Shown here: in pieces, positions 54,398 to 62,062 of the stretch
Position numbering within the stretch: the stretch's first letter is position 1
How the letters are laid out: each line of letters opens with the position of its first letter
NCBI RefSeq assembly: GCF_000711215.1
Contig: NZ_JOMF01000004.1
Coordinates: forward strand, 1 to 64,000
Source of the DNA: Methanomicrobium mobile BP
Lineage (GTDB): Archaea > Halobacteriota > Methanomicrobia > Methanomicrobiales > Methanomicrobiaceae
Direction: 5' to 3'
Length of the DNA stretch: 64,000 nt
The notes under the pieces: generated by a model
The model's database searches: none
The model's input: the letters and a program-made list of their open reading frames with translations, nothing else
Told to the model about the DNA's origin: nothing
Position numbers and translations under genes: made by a program

Positions 54398-54826
54398 TCA
54401 GTTTCTTGCGCCGACTGCGCCCACGCTGTCCTGATAGCGTCCGTTGTAGAGGGTTTTGCCGTCCGTGACCTCGTGCATAATTGCCTGCACGCAGCGCTCG
54501 CCTTTCTTCAGGAGATAATCTTCGGGTCCCATATTGACAAGGCAAAGCGTCAGATTTCCGCGAAATCCGGGGTCAACGTAGCCGCCGCCGATGAGGATGC
54601 CCCTTCTTCCGAACGAGGATCTGCACATGAGAGTCGCGGCAACATCCCCGGGAAGCCCTATCTTTTCCATCGAATGAACAAGGGTAACCTCGCCTTTCTT
54701 CAGGAGATAGTCTTCGCCGGCTCTTAAGTCATAGGATGCCGGCTGCTGGGATTCCTCGCTGTACGGCTCGAGGATGATATTGCCGCTCTTTATTCGCGCC
54801 TGAATGTTTTCCTTTGAAAGAATCAT
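54398..54826 (-). CDS. dUTPase / dCTP deaminase family protein
   Basis: A 142-residue protein of the Dcd/Dut trimer family: PASYDLRAGE near 29-38, MCRSSFGRRGI near 67 and GGYVDPGFRG near 81-90. In dCTP deaminases a glutamate ten residues after the VD aspartate (DPGF-RG-x-x-x-L-E) performs deamination; here the position is Cys in GNLTLCLV. That argues for dUTP hydrolysis rather than dCTP deamination. The segment EDYLLKKGE occurs twice (about 38-46 and 101-109), encoded by a 28-nt direct repeat. It is shorter than most Dcd proteins (about 160-200). Confidence 0.82.
   Translation of the reverse strand: MILSKENIQARIKSGNIILEPYSEESQQPASYDLRAGEDYLLKKGEVTLVHSMEKIGLPGDVAATLMCRSSFGRRGILIGGGYVDPGFRGNLTLCLVNMGPEDYLLKKGERCVQAIMHEVTDGKTLYNGRYQDSVGAVGARN
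54497..54524. repeat. 28-nt direct repeat, copy 1 (inside the dUTPase-like gene)
   Basis: Matches 54689-54716 with a single mismatch. Both copies encode EDYLLKKGE in the same frame of the minus-strand gene, 192 nt apart. Confidence 0.8.
54689..54716. repeat. 28-nt direct repeat, copy 2 (inside the dUTPase-like gene)
   Basis: Second copy of the repeat described at 54497-54524. It lies in the N-terminal third of the protein, directly after the conserved YDLRAG motif. Confidence 0.8.
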
Positions 54827-54882
54827 ACAGATATCTTATATCGCCGACAAAATAGGTCTTTTTAATTTGAAAAAGGGATTTA

Positions 54883-54930
54883 GGTTCTGCCCCAGATTCT
54901 GCCCCGGATTCTGCCCTTAGTTCTGCCTCT
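54883..54930. repeat. 12-bp tandem repeat at the hps-rraA 3-prime end
   Basis: GGTTCTGCCCCA, GATTCTGCCCCG, GATTCTGCCCTT and AGTTCTGCCTCT are consecutive 12-bp units. The last unit is coding (end of the Hps-RraA protein), the rest is spacer. Confidence 0.7.
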
Positions 54931-56257
54931 TCTCCCACTTGTAAAGCTCGAGAAGGTCGGAAAGCGTGCCGCCGGACTTTATCTCCGCTCTTATCCGCAC
55001 CTCGTTTCTGTGAATCTCGAGGGCACGCCTTGCAACCTCGTAGGCACGCTCCTTCGGGACGACGACAACTCCCGACTCGTCGGCAACGATCCAGTCGCCG
55101 TTTCTCACGCTCTGCCCGCAACAGTTTATCTCCGCGCCGATTTCGCCGAATCCTTTCGGCTCCCCCGCATTCGGACAGACGCCCTTCGCAAACATCGCAA
55201 CGCCGGTCTCTTTTATGCCGTCGATGTCCCTTACGGCGCCGTCTATGACCACTCCGACAACCCCTTTCGAGACGCAGCTCCATGTCGCAAGCTCACCCCA
55301 CGGCGCCGCGTCGATCCTGCCGCCGTTGTCTATCACTATAATCTCGCCCTTCTTTGCCTTATCTATGGCTTCTACGGGTTTTGCCCAGTCGCCGGCAATG
55401 GTCCTCACGACAAGGGCTTTGCCCGCGACCTTAACATTGCCGCAGTACGAGACAAGACCGCTCATTGCGCCCTTTCTGTGCATGGCGTCGGTGACGTTGG
55501 GCGCCGAAACCTGCATGAATATCTCATAGATCTCTTCGTCGGCATCCTTCCGCGACGTATTTGCCGCCTTTGACGTTTTTGCCGTCTTTGACACGGCATT
55601 ATCCGAAAGCGTGCCGTAAGCCGCAACCGCCGACTTCTTTATCTCTGCCGCCGCCGCTCTCACATCTGCCGCCTTCGTGATACTTCCGCCGACGAGAAGT
55701 ATCGAAGCGCCGGCTATTACAGCCTCGCCCGCCGAGACTGCGTCCAGACCCCCAGCGGCGCCGATCGGGAGATTTACCTTCCCCGCAATCTCCCTCAGAA
55801 GCGAGAGTGTGTCCATGCCCTTCATCTGCTGATCGATGCCGACATGAGCAATCAGGATATCCACCCCCATCTTCTCGAGCTCAAGGGAGCGTTCAAGCGG
55901 ATTTCGGACATTGAGGAGGTCGGCGGCAATTTTGACGCCGTAGAGGTTGCCGGCTCTCACCGCTTCCTCGATGACGGAGTTGTCCGAGGATGCGAGAACG
56001 CAGACGATGTCCGCGCCCGCCTTTGCCGCCATCTCCACTTCAAGCGTTCCCGTATCGGCTATTTTCATATCGGCAACTATTGTATTGTCCGGAAATTCGC
56101 TCTTGAGAGTCCTGACCGCGTTCATCCCCTCACTTTTTATAAGCGGCGTTCCTACCTCAATCCAGTCGGCACCGCCCGAAACAGCCTCTTTTCCAATCTG
56201 CACGGCTCTCTTTAATTCGGTTAGGTCGAGTGCCGCCTGAAGTATGGGTCCTGACAT
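54917..56257 (-). CDS. fused hexulose-6-phosphate synthase / RraA-family protein
   Basis: A 446-residue two-domain enzyme. Residues 1-210 are an OMP-decarboxylase-type barrel, 3-hexulose-6-phosphate synthase (LQAALDLTELKRAVQI, VADMKIADTGTLEVEMA, IAHVGIDQQ). After a linker (about 210-240) comes an RraA/DlpA-like domain (SAPNVTDAMHRKGAMSG, VVIDGAVRDIDGIKE) to 446. Hps in archaea runs in reverse to make ribulose 5-phosphate for nucleotides and fixes formaldehyde. RraA-like domains include aldolases and regulators; its task here is unclear. Fusion of the two is known in methanogens. Confidence 0.9.
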   Translation of the reverse strand: MSGPILQAALDLTELKRAVQIGKEAVSGGADWIEVGTPLIKSEGMNAVRTLKSEFPDNTIVADMKIADTGTLEVEMAAKAGADIVCVLASSDNSVIEEAVRAGNLYGVKIAADLLNVRNPLERSLELEKMGVDILIAHVGIDQQMKGMDTLSLLREIAGKVNLPIGAAGGLDAVSAGEAVIAGASILLVGGSITKAADVRAAAAEIKKSAVAAYGTLSDNAVSKTAKTSKAANTSRKDADEEIYEIFMQVSAPNVTDAMHRKGAMSGLVSYCGNVKVAGKALVVRTIAGDWAKPVEAIDKAKKGEIIVIDNGGRIDAAPWGELATWSCVSKGVVGVVIDGAVRDIDGIKETGVAMFAKGVCPNAGEPKGFGEIGAEINCCGQSVRNGDWIVADESGVVVVPKERAYEVARRALEIHRNEVRIRAEIKSGGTLSDLLELYKWEKRQN

Positions 56258-56367
56258 TTGTTATGATAGATTCAATTCTATATCCTTTAAACTTGTCTAT
56301 CACACCTTCGGCAATTGACGTATCCGCGGATGCGGCACGATTTTCCGAATGATTCGGAATATAAAAA

Positions 56368-56421
56368 AGTCAAAAACAGTCTATGAATAGTCTATGAATA
56401 ATCTAAAAACAGTCAAAAAAA
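56368..56421. repeat. 11-bp tandem repeat
   Basis: AGTCTATGAAT twice (56378 and 56389) flanked by diverged units AGTCAAAAAC, AATCTAAAAAC and AGTCAAAAAAA. It lies in the 234-bp spacer upstream of the hps-rraA gene and downstream of the nitroreductase gene; on the minus strand its T runs could end the nitroreductase transcript. Confidence 0.6.
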
Positions 56422-56491
56422 CAGATACGGATTTTTGAATCCGTCCTTCAATTATTCTTGGTTACCGTTACTTACTCTGCTTTGCCTTCAC

Positions 56492-57019
56492 TTACTCTTC
56501 CTTGTATTCTTCCATGAAGTAGATCTCGTCAAGCTCCTTCTTTGACGGGACCGTGACTTCGGCGGGGTAGCCTGCCGGAATTAGCGAGACAAGTGTGTAT
56601 GCATCGGGGACGTTGAGAAGTTTCTGCACCTCGGGTGCATGGGGCATCTTGTCGCCCGCAACCCAGCAGGTGCCGACGCCGAAGGACTGCAATGCCATGA
56701 TAATCTGCATGGTGGCGGCGGAACCGTCCTCAACGTAGAACTTGTGATCCTTCTTCGCGAAGACCGCGAAACAGACGGCGGCTTCTTTGATGAATTTGCC
56801 TGTCTGAACCAACTCGCCGAGTTTTGCAAGGCGCTCTTTCTCCCTGACAACGCCAATAAGCCAAGGCTGGACGTTTCTTGCCGTCGGCGCAAGCCTTGCG
56901 GCTTCGAGCGTGCTCATGATGATATGCTCTTCAACGGGTGTGTCTTTGTATTTTCGGATGCTCCTTCTTCCTTTGATGATGGTCAGTCCGAGATTTATCG
57001 TTCCTGTATGCTCTGACAT
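56492..57019 (-). CDS. nitroreductase family protein
   Basis: A 175-residue FMN-dependent oxidoreductase of the NfsA/FRP fold. RRSIRKYKDTPVEEHI near 18-33 and ARLAPTARNVQPW near 41-53 bind FMN; ALQSFGVGTCWVAG near 109-122 is also typical. It is likely a flavin-dependent reductase with an unidentified substrate; methanogens have many, some using F420. ATG at 57019. Confidence 0.88.
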   Translation of the reverse strand: MSEHTGTINLGLTIIKGRRSIRKYKDTPVEEHIIMSTLEAARLAPTARNVQPWLIGVVREKERLAKLGELVQTGKFIKEAAVCFAVFAKKDHKFYVEDGSAATMQIIMALQSFGVGTCWVAGDKMPHAPEVQKLLNVPDAYTLVSLIPAGYPAEVTVPSKKELDEIYFMEEYKEE

Positions 57020-57175
57020 AGTAATATCTCTGTATGTATGTGAAAAAAAGTTTTTGACTGAGGGAATGCACGGGTTGAAAAGGAGCGGTAAAAGAGGGAG
57101 GATAAGTGGGAGGGAGGCGGGAGTGGAAGTTGAATCGGGGTAAGGATCGGGGTATGGAACAAAATTCTGCGGAGT

Positions 57176-58390
57176 TCAGCGGAACAGACCGCTTATCCAC
57201 GCGACGAGATTGTTGAATCCGTCCACGAAGACAACGGTCGGGTCTATTCCGAGAATCGGGAATATGAAGATGAAATACGCAAATGTTCCGAGCATACTGC
57301 CGACGTTTGCAAGCGCCGCCACGAATATAACCTTAAACATCGGCACCTGCCTCATATCCGAGAAAGACTCGGCATCGATTATCTTCTGAAGATCGGAAGC
57401 CTTCGGTTTCCTGACTTTTGCCTCGGTTACCGCCGCAAACCAGCCTGCCGCGAGGAAGGGGTTGAGTGATGTCAGCCACGATACGCAGAATGCCGTCAGA
57501 GCCGAGAGCGGATGACCGCCGGCAATCAGGGTAAAACCTGCGGCAAGCACGCCGTTTATGATGACCCAGTAGACTACGGCGCCGAGAAGAACGTCCACGC
57601 CGACACCCGAGAAACCTATGAGCAGGAGTATGAAGGCGAACATTGCGATGATGACGCCGCCGATAATCAGTTTCCAGTTATGAGTCTTCTGCTGCGCAGT
57701 AAGGGACTCAAACGGCGGCAGAGTCTCGGGTTTTTCAAAGTAGCGCTGAATTCCTTTCATATGCCCCGCGCCAACGATTCCCAGAACTTTCTCGTGTCTC
57801 TGCGAAAGTCTCAGAAGCGAATGCGCAAGGTAGGCATCGCGTTCGTCTATGAGGGCATAGGCACCGTTGGGCGAGAATTTGTGAAACTCATCGATAGCCA
57901 TCTCGATGAGGTCTTTGTCCTTTGTCAGAGCCTCGATGTCAATCTTATCCTCTTCGTCGTCGCCCTTGCCGCTGATTATCGTTCCCATGAGGGCGTATAT
58001 CAGCCGCAGCTTCTCAAGGACGGTCATGCCTCTCCAGAAACGCGAGAGCGTGATTCTTATGTCGCGGTCGGCGAGTGCGACGGGTATCTGTCGGGATTCG
58101 GCTTCGTTTATAGCCGCAAGCATCTCGGCACCGGGTTCAATGCCGACATCCATGCCTATCTTTCGCTGAATATAGGCAAGCATCCACTGCACGAGCGTCT
58201 CGTTGAAGTTGCCGCCCTTGATGATGTCGTCCATCTCGGGAGGTTTGCCCTCCTTCTTTATCGCCGCAAACCGACCGCGGTCGAGCTCAACCGCGACGAC
58301 GTCCGGCTCAAACTCTTCGATTGCACGCTTTACTTCATCGATACTGTTCTGTGAAACGTGAGCCGTTCCAACGAGTCTTATCTCAGACAA
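57176..58390 (-). CDS. TraB-family membrane protein
   Basis: A 404-residue protein. The N-terminal part (1-235) is the TraB/GumN-like domain with GTAHVSQNSIDEVKRAI, VVAVELDRGRF near 32 and GIVGAGHMKGI near 207. The C-terminal 160 residues have about four to five hydrophobic segments. TraB was named for pheromone shutdown in Enterococcus; archaeal members have no known function. The start is TTG at 58390, supported by a GGGAG about 9 nt upstream; it overlaps the preceding stop. The protein would otherwise lack its conserved N-terminus. Confidence 0.87.
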   Translation of the reverse strand: MSEIRLVGTAHVSQNSIDEVKRAIEEFEPDVVAVELDRGRFAAIKKEGKPPEMDDIIKGGNFNETLVQWMLAYIQRKIGMDVGIEPGAEMLAAINEAESRQIPVALADRDIRITLSRFWRGMTVLEKLRLIYALMGTIISGKGDDEEDKIDIEALTKDKDLIEMAIDEFHKFSPNGAYALIDERDAYLAHSLLRLSQRHEKVLGIVGAGHMKGIQRYFEKPETLPPFESLTAQQKTHNWKLIIGGVIIAMFAFILLLIGFSGVGVDVLLGAVVYWVIINGVLAAGFTLIAGGHPLSALTAFCVSWLTSLNPFLAAGWFAAVTEAKVRKPKASDLQKIIDAESFSDMRQVPMFKVIFVAALANVGSMLGTFAYFIFIFPILGIDPTVVFVDGFNNLVAWISGLFR

Positions 58391-58997
58391 TTTCTTTTAC
58401 TCCCTCACTGTCGATAACGCATCTTTTTATGCCGGATTCACGGATTTTCTGAAGGCTTATCTTTGTGTAAACCGATTTTATCTTCATAAATTCCGTGTCT
58501 TCGTTTATTTTGCGGGATATCAGATCGTCAGCCTGAATACCCGCTTCTTCATCGGTAATTTTGTTGCCGTAGCAGAGGCATTCGGATTTAATCAGGTTTG
58601 TTTCCGTGCAGCCGCATTCCGCGACGGCGTCGGCAAGCATGAGCGGATAAGTCCTGCAGATCCACGGTCTGTGCTCATAGATCGTGCAGCGGTTATCCGC
58701 ACCCTGAAAGACGCAGGATCTTTTGCCTTCCGGATGCCTTCGGATGCACCAGTCGAATGTATACGAGACGCCGTCTTCTTCCAGAAGGTCGGGATACGGC
58801 TCGGCAACCTCGTCCCACGAAAGCCCCGTTGCCGCCATTATCTCCCGCACTTCCGGTGCGCTCATTATTATCAGATTCGAGTCGGCGGTGTTCATTCGGC
58901 AGCACTCCCCGCACATGCCGCACGAAAAACCCGTCTCTTTCAGAGCCGCAATAAGTTCCTTTCTGAAATCAGAACTTTCATCCGATCCTTCGGTCAT
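58383..58997 (-). CDS. YkgJ-type cysteine-cluster protein
   Basis: A 204-residue protein with SCGMCGECCRMN near 24-35, the CxxCxxCC cluster thought to bind Zn or Fe-S, and further conserved cysteines (RHPEGKRSCVFQGADNRCTIYEHRPWICRTYP near 86-117; ECGC and CLCYG). Function in archaea is unknown. It overlaps the start of the TraB-family gene by 8 nt and so is co-expressed with it. Confidence 0.9.
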   Translation of the reverse strand: MTEGSDESSDFRKELIAALKETGFSCGMCGECCRMNTADSNLIIMSAPEVREIMAATGLSWDEVAEPYPDLLEEDGVSYTFDWCIRRHPEGKRSCVFQGADNRCTIYEHRPWICRTYPLMLADAVAECGCTETNLIKSECLCYGNKITDEEAGIQADDLISRKINEDTEFMKIKSVYTKISLQKIRESGIKRCVIDSEGVKEIV

Positions 58998-59010
58998 TGC
59001 AATGCCTTGC

Positions 59011-59571
59011 TTACAGATTTTCGCGTGTTATCCTGTCGAAATTCTCGAAGACGAGTTTGCCGTTCTGCGTATGCGCCACTTCGGGATGCCACTGAACGCC
59101 GTAGATGTGCTCCTCCTCATTTGCAATCGCTTCCACGGGGCAGATATCGGATTTTGCAAGGAGTTTGAAGCCTTCGGGGATCTTCTTGACCTCATCGGCA
59201 TGAGACGCCCAGACAGGAATATTCGAGTCATAGCCGCTTAAGATTCCCGAGTTGTCAATAACTTCGACGTCGACGCCTCCGAATCCGCCCATGGTTCCGG
59301 GAGCGACGGTACCGTTCCTGCGGGTCGCGATTATGTGAAGACCGAGGCATATTCCGAGGACGGGGAGCCCGAGGTCCACATACTCGAATCCGTATCCGGC
59401 GCGTTCGAGCGTCGGACCGCCGCCGAGGATAATTCCTCTGCATTCGTCGCGGACGGTCTCGGGCGGAGTGTCGTTCTTAATCATCTCGGCTTCGATATCG
59501 AGGTCGCGAAGCATCCTTTTTATCAGGTGGTTCGTCTGCCCGTAATTATTGACAATGTATATGGGACGCAT
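59011..59571 (-). CDS. guaAA: GMP synthase, glutamine amidotransferase subunit
   Basis: A 186-residue class I GATase providing ammonia to the separate GuaAB subunit in GMP synthesis, the archaeal arrangement. PIYIVNNYGQTNHLIKR begins the fold, the nucleophile Cys is in GICLGLHIIATR near 72, and the His-Glu pair in VQWHPEVAHT. The glutamine-site motif is normally GHQ after CL; here CLGLH is seen. The ATG at 59571 is chosen because it starts the conserved N-terminus and follows AAATATAATA (59596-59605, minus strand) by about 30 bp. Confidence 0.9.
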   Translation of the reverse strand: MRPIYIVNNYGQTNHLIKRMLRDLDIEAEMIKNDTPPETVRDECRGIILGGGPTLERAGYGFEYVDLGLPVLGICLGLHIIATRRNGTVAPGTMGGFGGVDVEVIDNSGILSGYDSNIPVWASHADEVKKIPEGFKLLAKSDICPVEAIANEEEHIYGVQWHPEVAHTQNGKLVFENFDRITRENL

Positions 59572-59595
59572 TTTGTGTACATATGGATTTTTTAT

Positions 59596-59605
59596 GATAT
59601 TATAT
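59596..59605 (-). promoter_or_regulatory. TATA box for guaAA
   Basis: On the minus strand AAATATAATA, placed about 28 bp before the ATG at 59571, predicts a leaderless transcript. Confidence 0.5.
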
Positions 59606-59678
59606 TTGGTTAAAGCGGTAGTAGGGACTGCCGCGGATCCGCCGCGGATCCGAGATCCGATATCCCGCAAAGCGGACT

Positions 59679-60779
59679 TCAGAACGTATGCGACATGGCA
59701 TTGTTCATGAAATCGCGGATTGCCGTCCTTATTTCTTCCTCCGAGTATCCGAGAAGGTGTGCGAGGAGTATGGAGCCACCGAATATTGTGCCTTCCTTGA
59801 CCTCGCCTTTACAGTATCTCTCAAGCGGCGGTATGCCGATATTCTCGAAGTGCGAGTCGACAAAGATGCATTTTGCGCCTATCTGACGTATTCCGTCCTC
59901 GATGGCGGCGGATTTGTCGTCGCGGACATACTTCGTCGTGATGAAGGGCGGCATCTCGTCGCCGATTGCCTTTATTAATGCACAGACCGCAAGCATCTGA
60001 GTGCCGCCGGAGAGCACGACGTTTCCTACGCTGCCGCGTTTTTTGTTGGCTTCCCGAAATCCTCTCACAATGCCGCAGACGACCGGCATCATGGGGTCGC
60101 CGGCATACTTCATGACCTCGAAGGCATCCTTCGTGTCTATGCCGGAGTCGCGGATTCGCTTCAGGACGGCGTTACAGATCTCCTCCTTAAGTGCCGTGGG
60201 GCTCACGGGGAAACTGCTGGATGCGCTTGCGTTATAGCCCAGCGCTTTCATGACGCAGAGCGCGGTTGTGGTGCCACCGGGGACGCATTCGCCGAGGATG
60301 AGCAGGTCGGCGTATGTGCCCCACTGAGTGCCTACTTTGACGCCGCGCCTGTAGAGAAGCCGAGGGTCTTTCAGTGCGAAATCATGACGCGGGTCCTGCC
60401 CGACCTCGCCGTAAACGTCGGTGCAGACAAAGTCGGGGCGGTGCACAAGTCCCGCATTGACGACGACCGGCTCTATTCCGCACATTCCGAAGAGTGCGTG
60501 GACGACGACCGCGGGGGATACACATCCGAGAGGGCTTACGGGGACGTCTTTTCCCTCCCCGGTGCCGGAGAGAATCAGCCTCGCGTCAAGGTTCGGTGTA
60601 AAGAGAGTGTCCTCGGGGGTTGCTCCCGCAGCCGATACGCCTTTGACCGCCGATAACATCGAGTTTCCTATCACCATCGCCGCCATCGGCTTTGTGAATT
60701 CCATATCTATCGGCTCCGAGAACATTGAGGTTCCCGCGCTGCCGTCCCGGAAATTATTGTGCTTTTTGCCATCCGCCAT
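59679..60779 (-). CDS. cobT: nicotinate-nucleotide:base phosphoribosyltransferase (archaeal CobT)
   Basis: A 366-residue enzyme that activates the lower base for cobamide synthesis by moving it onto nicotinate mononucleotide-derived ribose phosphate. Archaeal CobT features include VSPLGCVSPAVVVHALFG near 82-99, ILGECVPGGTTTALCVMKALGY near 161-182 and VLSGGTQMLAVCALI near 254-268. The lower base used cannot be read from sequence; methanogens often use hydroxybenzimidazole. It is divergent from cobS across 258 bp that includes a strong hairpin. Confidence 0.9.
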   Translation of the reverse strand: MADGKKHNNFRDGSAGTSMFSEPIDMEFTKPMAAMVIGNSMLSAVKGVSAAGATPEDTLFTPNLDARLILSGTGEGKDVPVSPLGCVSPAVVVHALFGMCGIEPVVVNAGLVHRPDFVCTDVYGEVGQDPRHDFALKDPRLLYRRGVKVGTQWGTYADLLILGECVPGGTTTALCVMKALGYNASASSSFPVSPTALKEEICNAVLKRIRDSGIDTKDAFEVMKYAGDPMMPVVCGIVRGFREANKKRGSVGNVVLSGGTQMLAVCALIKAIGDEMPPFITTKYVRDDKSAAIEDGIRQIGAKCIFVDSHFENIGIPPLERYCKGEVKEGTIFGGSILLAHLLGYSEEEIRTAIRDFMNNAMSHTF

Positions 60780-60907
60780 TTATCTCACCGCATTTACGCC
60801 GAATACGTCCGTGCCCTTAAATAATCCATCGGCAACTTCGGCAGTTCTGCCGTAGTAAGAATCTGTTTTATCCGATATAATTTTATGAGTTTGAACGCCG
60901 ATTATGA

Positions 60908-60938
60908 AAGATCAATTGTTGTTTCGGCAATTGATCTT
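60908..60938. promoter_or_regulatory. perfect 11-bp hairpin between cobT and cobS
   Basis: AAGATCAATTG (60908-60918) and CAATTGATCTT (60928-60938) are perfect complements around a 9-nt loop. On the plus strand GTGTTTTTCC follows. It is about 100 bp before cobS and 130 bp from the cobT start. It may be an operator for both cobamide genes or an attenuator; a canonical cobalamin riboswitch is not visible. Confidence 0.5.
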
Positions 60939-61037
60939 GTGTTTTTCCGCATTTTACAATAAAATTGAATAAATGCGAGATACAGAATATCTGTCAGAAA
61001 CATCTGCGTGATTGTCGTGAGATAACGGCGGGAGAAC

Positions 61038-61943
61038 ATGGCTGAAGAGAAAGTAAAGGCGGAAGTAAAGGAAAATCCCGATGCGGAAAGTGCGGGTGCG
61101 GACGTGTGCGGCGGCGAAGATAAAAGGGTAGCCGTAGCTTCGCCGGCTTCGGCTTCACCTGCGGGAAAGATATCCTTCATCACCTCGATAATCGCCGTAT
61201 TCCAGTTCTTTACGATTCTGCCGCTCGGCACCTGCCGTGACTATGAGGCATTTCCGCGCCGTCTTTATCTCTCGCCGCTTGCGGGCTGGCTCGTCGGAGC
61301 GGCGGGCGGCGCCGTCTTTCTGCTATTCATGCACCTTAACATGCGGATATTTGCGGCAGCGGCGGCAGTGGCGACGATAATGGTGCTCTACGGATTCAAC
61401 CACTTCGACGGCGTTCTCGATCTCGGCGACGGGCTTATGGCGCACACGAGCCGCGAAAAACGAATCAAAGCGCTTACCGATCAGAACATAGGCGCGGGCG
61501 GCACGGCATGCGGAATGTTTCTCATTCTGCTTACGGTCGCCGCCGTAGTCTCCATCCCTGCGGAATCGGTCTTATTCGCGCTGATAATTGCGGAAGTCGC
61601 GGCAAAATACGTGCAGGTGCTCTTTCTGGTATTCGGCAGACCTCTTCGTGAGGGCATGTTCTCTTACCTGCATTCGTTTGCCAAACGCCGTTTTGCAGTC
61701 TATGCGCTGATATTATGTCTGCCGCTCCTTCTGCTCCCGATTGCACCCGCGGCATATATCGGGGCGGCGCTCGGGGCGCTCCTTGTCTTCTTCGTGCTTA
61801 AAGGTCTCTCGTATAGGCTGTTCGGCGGCGTTAACGGCGACATTACGGGGGCGGCGAACGAACTTACAAGACTTGCGGTATTGACGATTATTGCCGCAAT
61901 CGCGGGACTGCCCGCCGGAATCGGCGGCATACTCATAATTTAG
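61038..61943 (+). CDS. cobS: adenosylcobinamide-GDP ribazoletransferase
   Basis: A 301-residue membrane enzyme that joins the activated lower base to adenosylcobinamide-GDP, the last step before phosphate removal in cobamide synthesis. FFTILPLGTCR, the metal-binding FDGVLDLGDGLMAH near 121-133 and GGVNGDITGAANEL near 264-277 are typical. The first 45 residues are a low-complexity Ala/Glu/Lys extension. It is the divergent partner of cobT. GGGAG lies directly before the ATG. Confidence 0.93.
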   Translation: MAEEKVKAEVKENPDAESAGADVCGGEDKRVAVASPASASPAGKISFITSIIAVFQFFTILPLGTCRDYEAFPRRLYLSPLAGWLVGAAGGAVFLLFMHLNMRIFAAAAAVATIMVLYGFNHFDGVLDLGDGLMAHTSREKRIKALTDQNIGAGGTACGMFLILLTVAAVVSIPAESVLFALIIAEVAAKYVQVLFLVFGRPLREGMFSYLHSFAKRRFAVYALILCLPLLLLPIAPAAYIGAALGALLVFFVLKGLSYRLFGGVNGDITGAANELTRLAVLTIIAAIAGLPAGIGGILII

Positions 61944-61954
61944 ACCGCAACAGC

Positions 61955-62017
61955 AATTGCCTCAATTGCCGCAATTGGCACAATCAGCACAATTACCGCG
62001 ATTACAACTATTATCAG
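61955..62017. repeat. 9-bp tandem array downstream of cobS
   Basis: Seven 9-bp units: AATTGCCTC, AATTGCCGC, AATTGGCAC, AATCAGCAC, AATTACCGC, GATTACAAC and TATTATCAG. It lies between cobS and the promoter of the sulfite-reductase-like gene. Confidence 0.75.
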
Positions 62018-62033
62018 GTCACATTAACAGGTC

Positions 62034-62042
62034 TTTTATAGA
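62034..62042 (+). promoter_or_regulatory. TATA box for the siroheme reductase-like gene
   Basis: TTTTATAGA about 25-30 bp before the ATG at 62063, so the mRNA is probably leaderless or nearly so. Confidence 0.5.
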
Positions 62043-62062
62043 CACAAAACCTCTTTTTATCT

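Noticed and set aside
60780-61037. Cobalamin riboswitch upstream of cobT or cobS
   Set aside because: No B12-box-like core was seen, only a simple hairpin. Cobalamin riboswitches are not expected in archaea.
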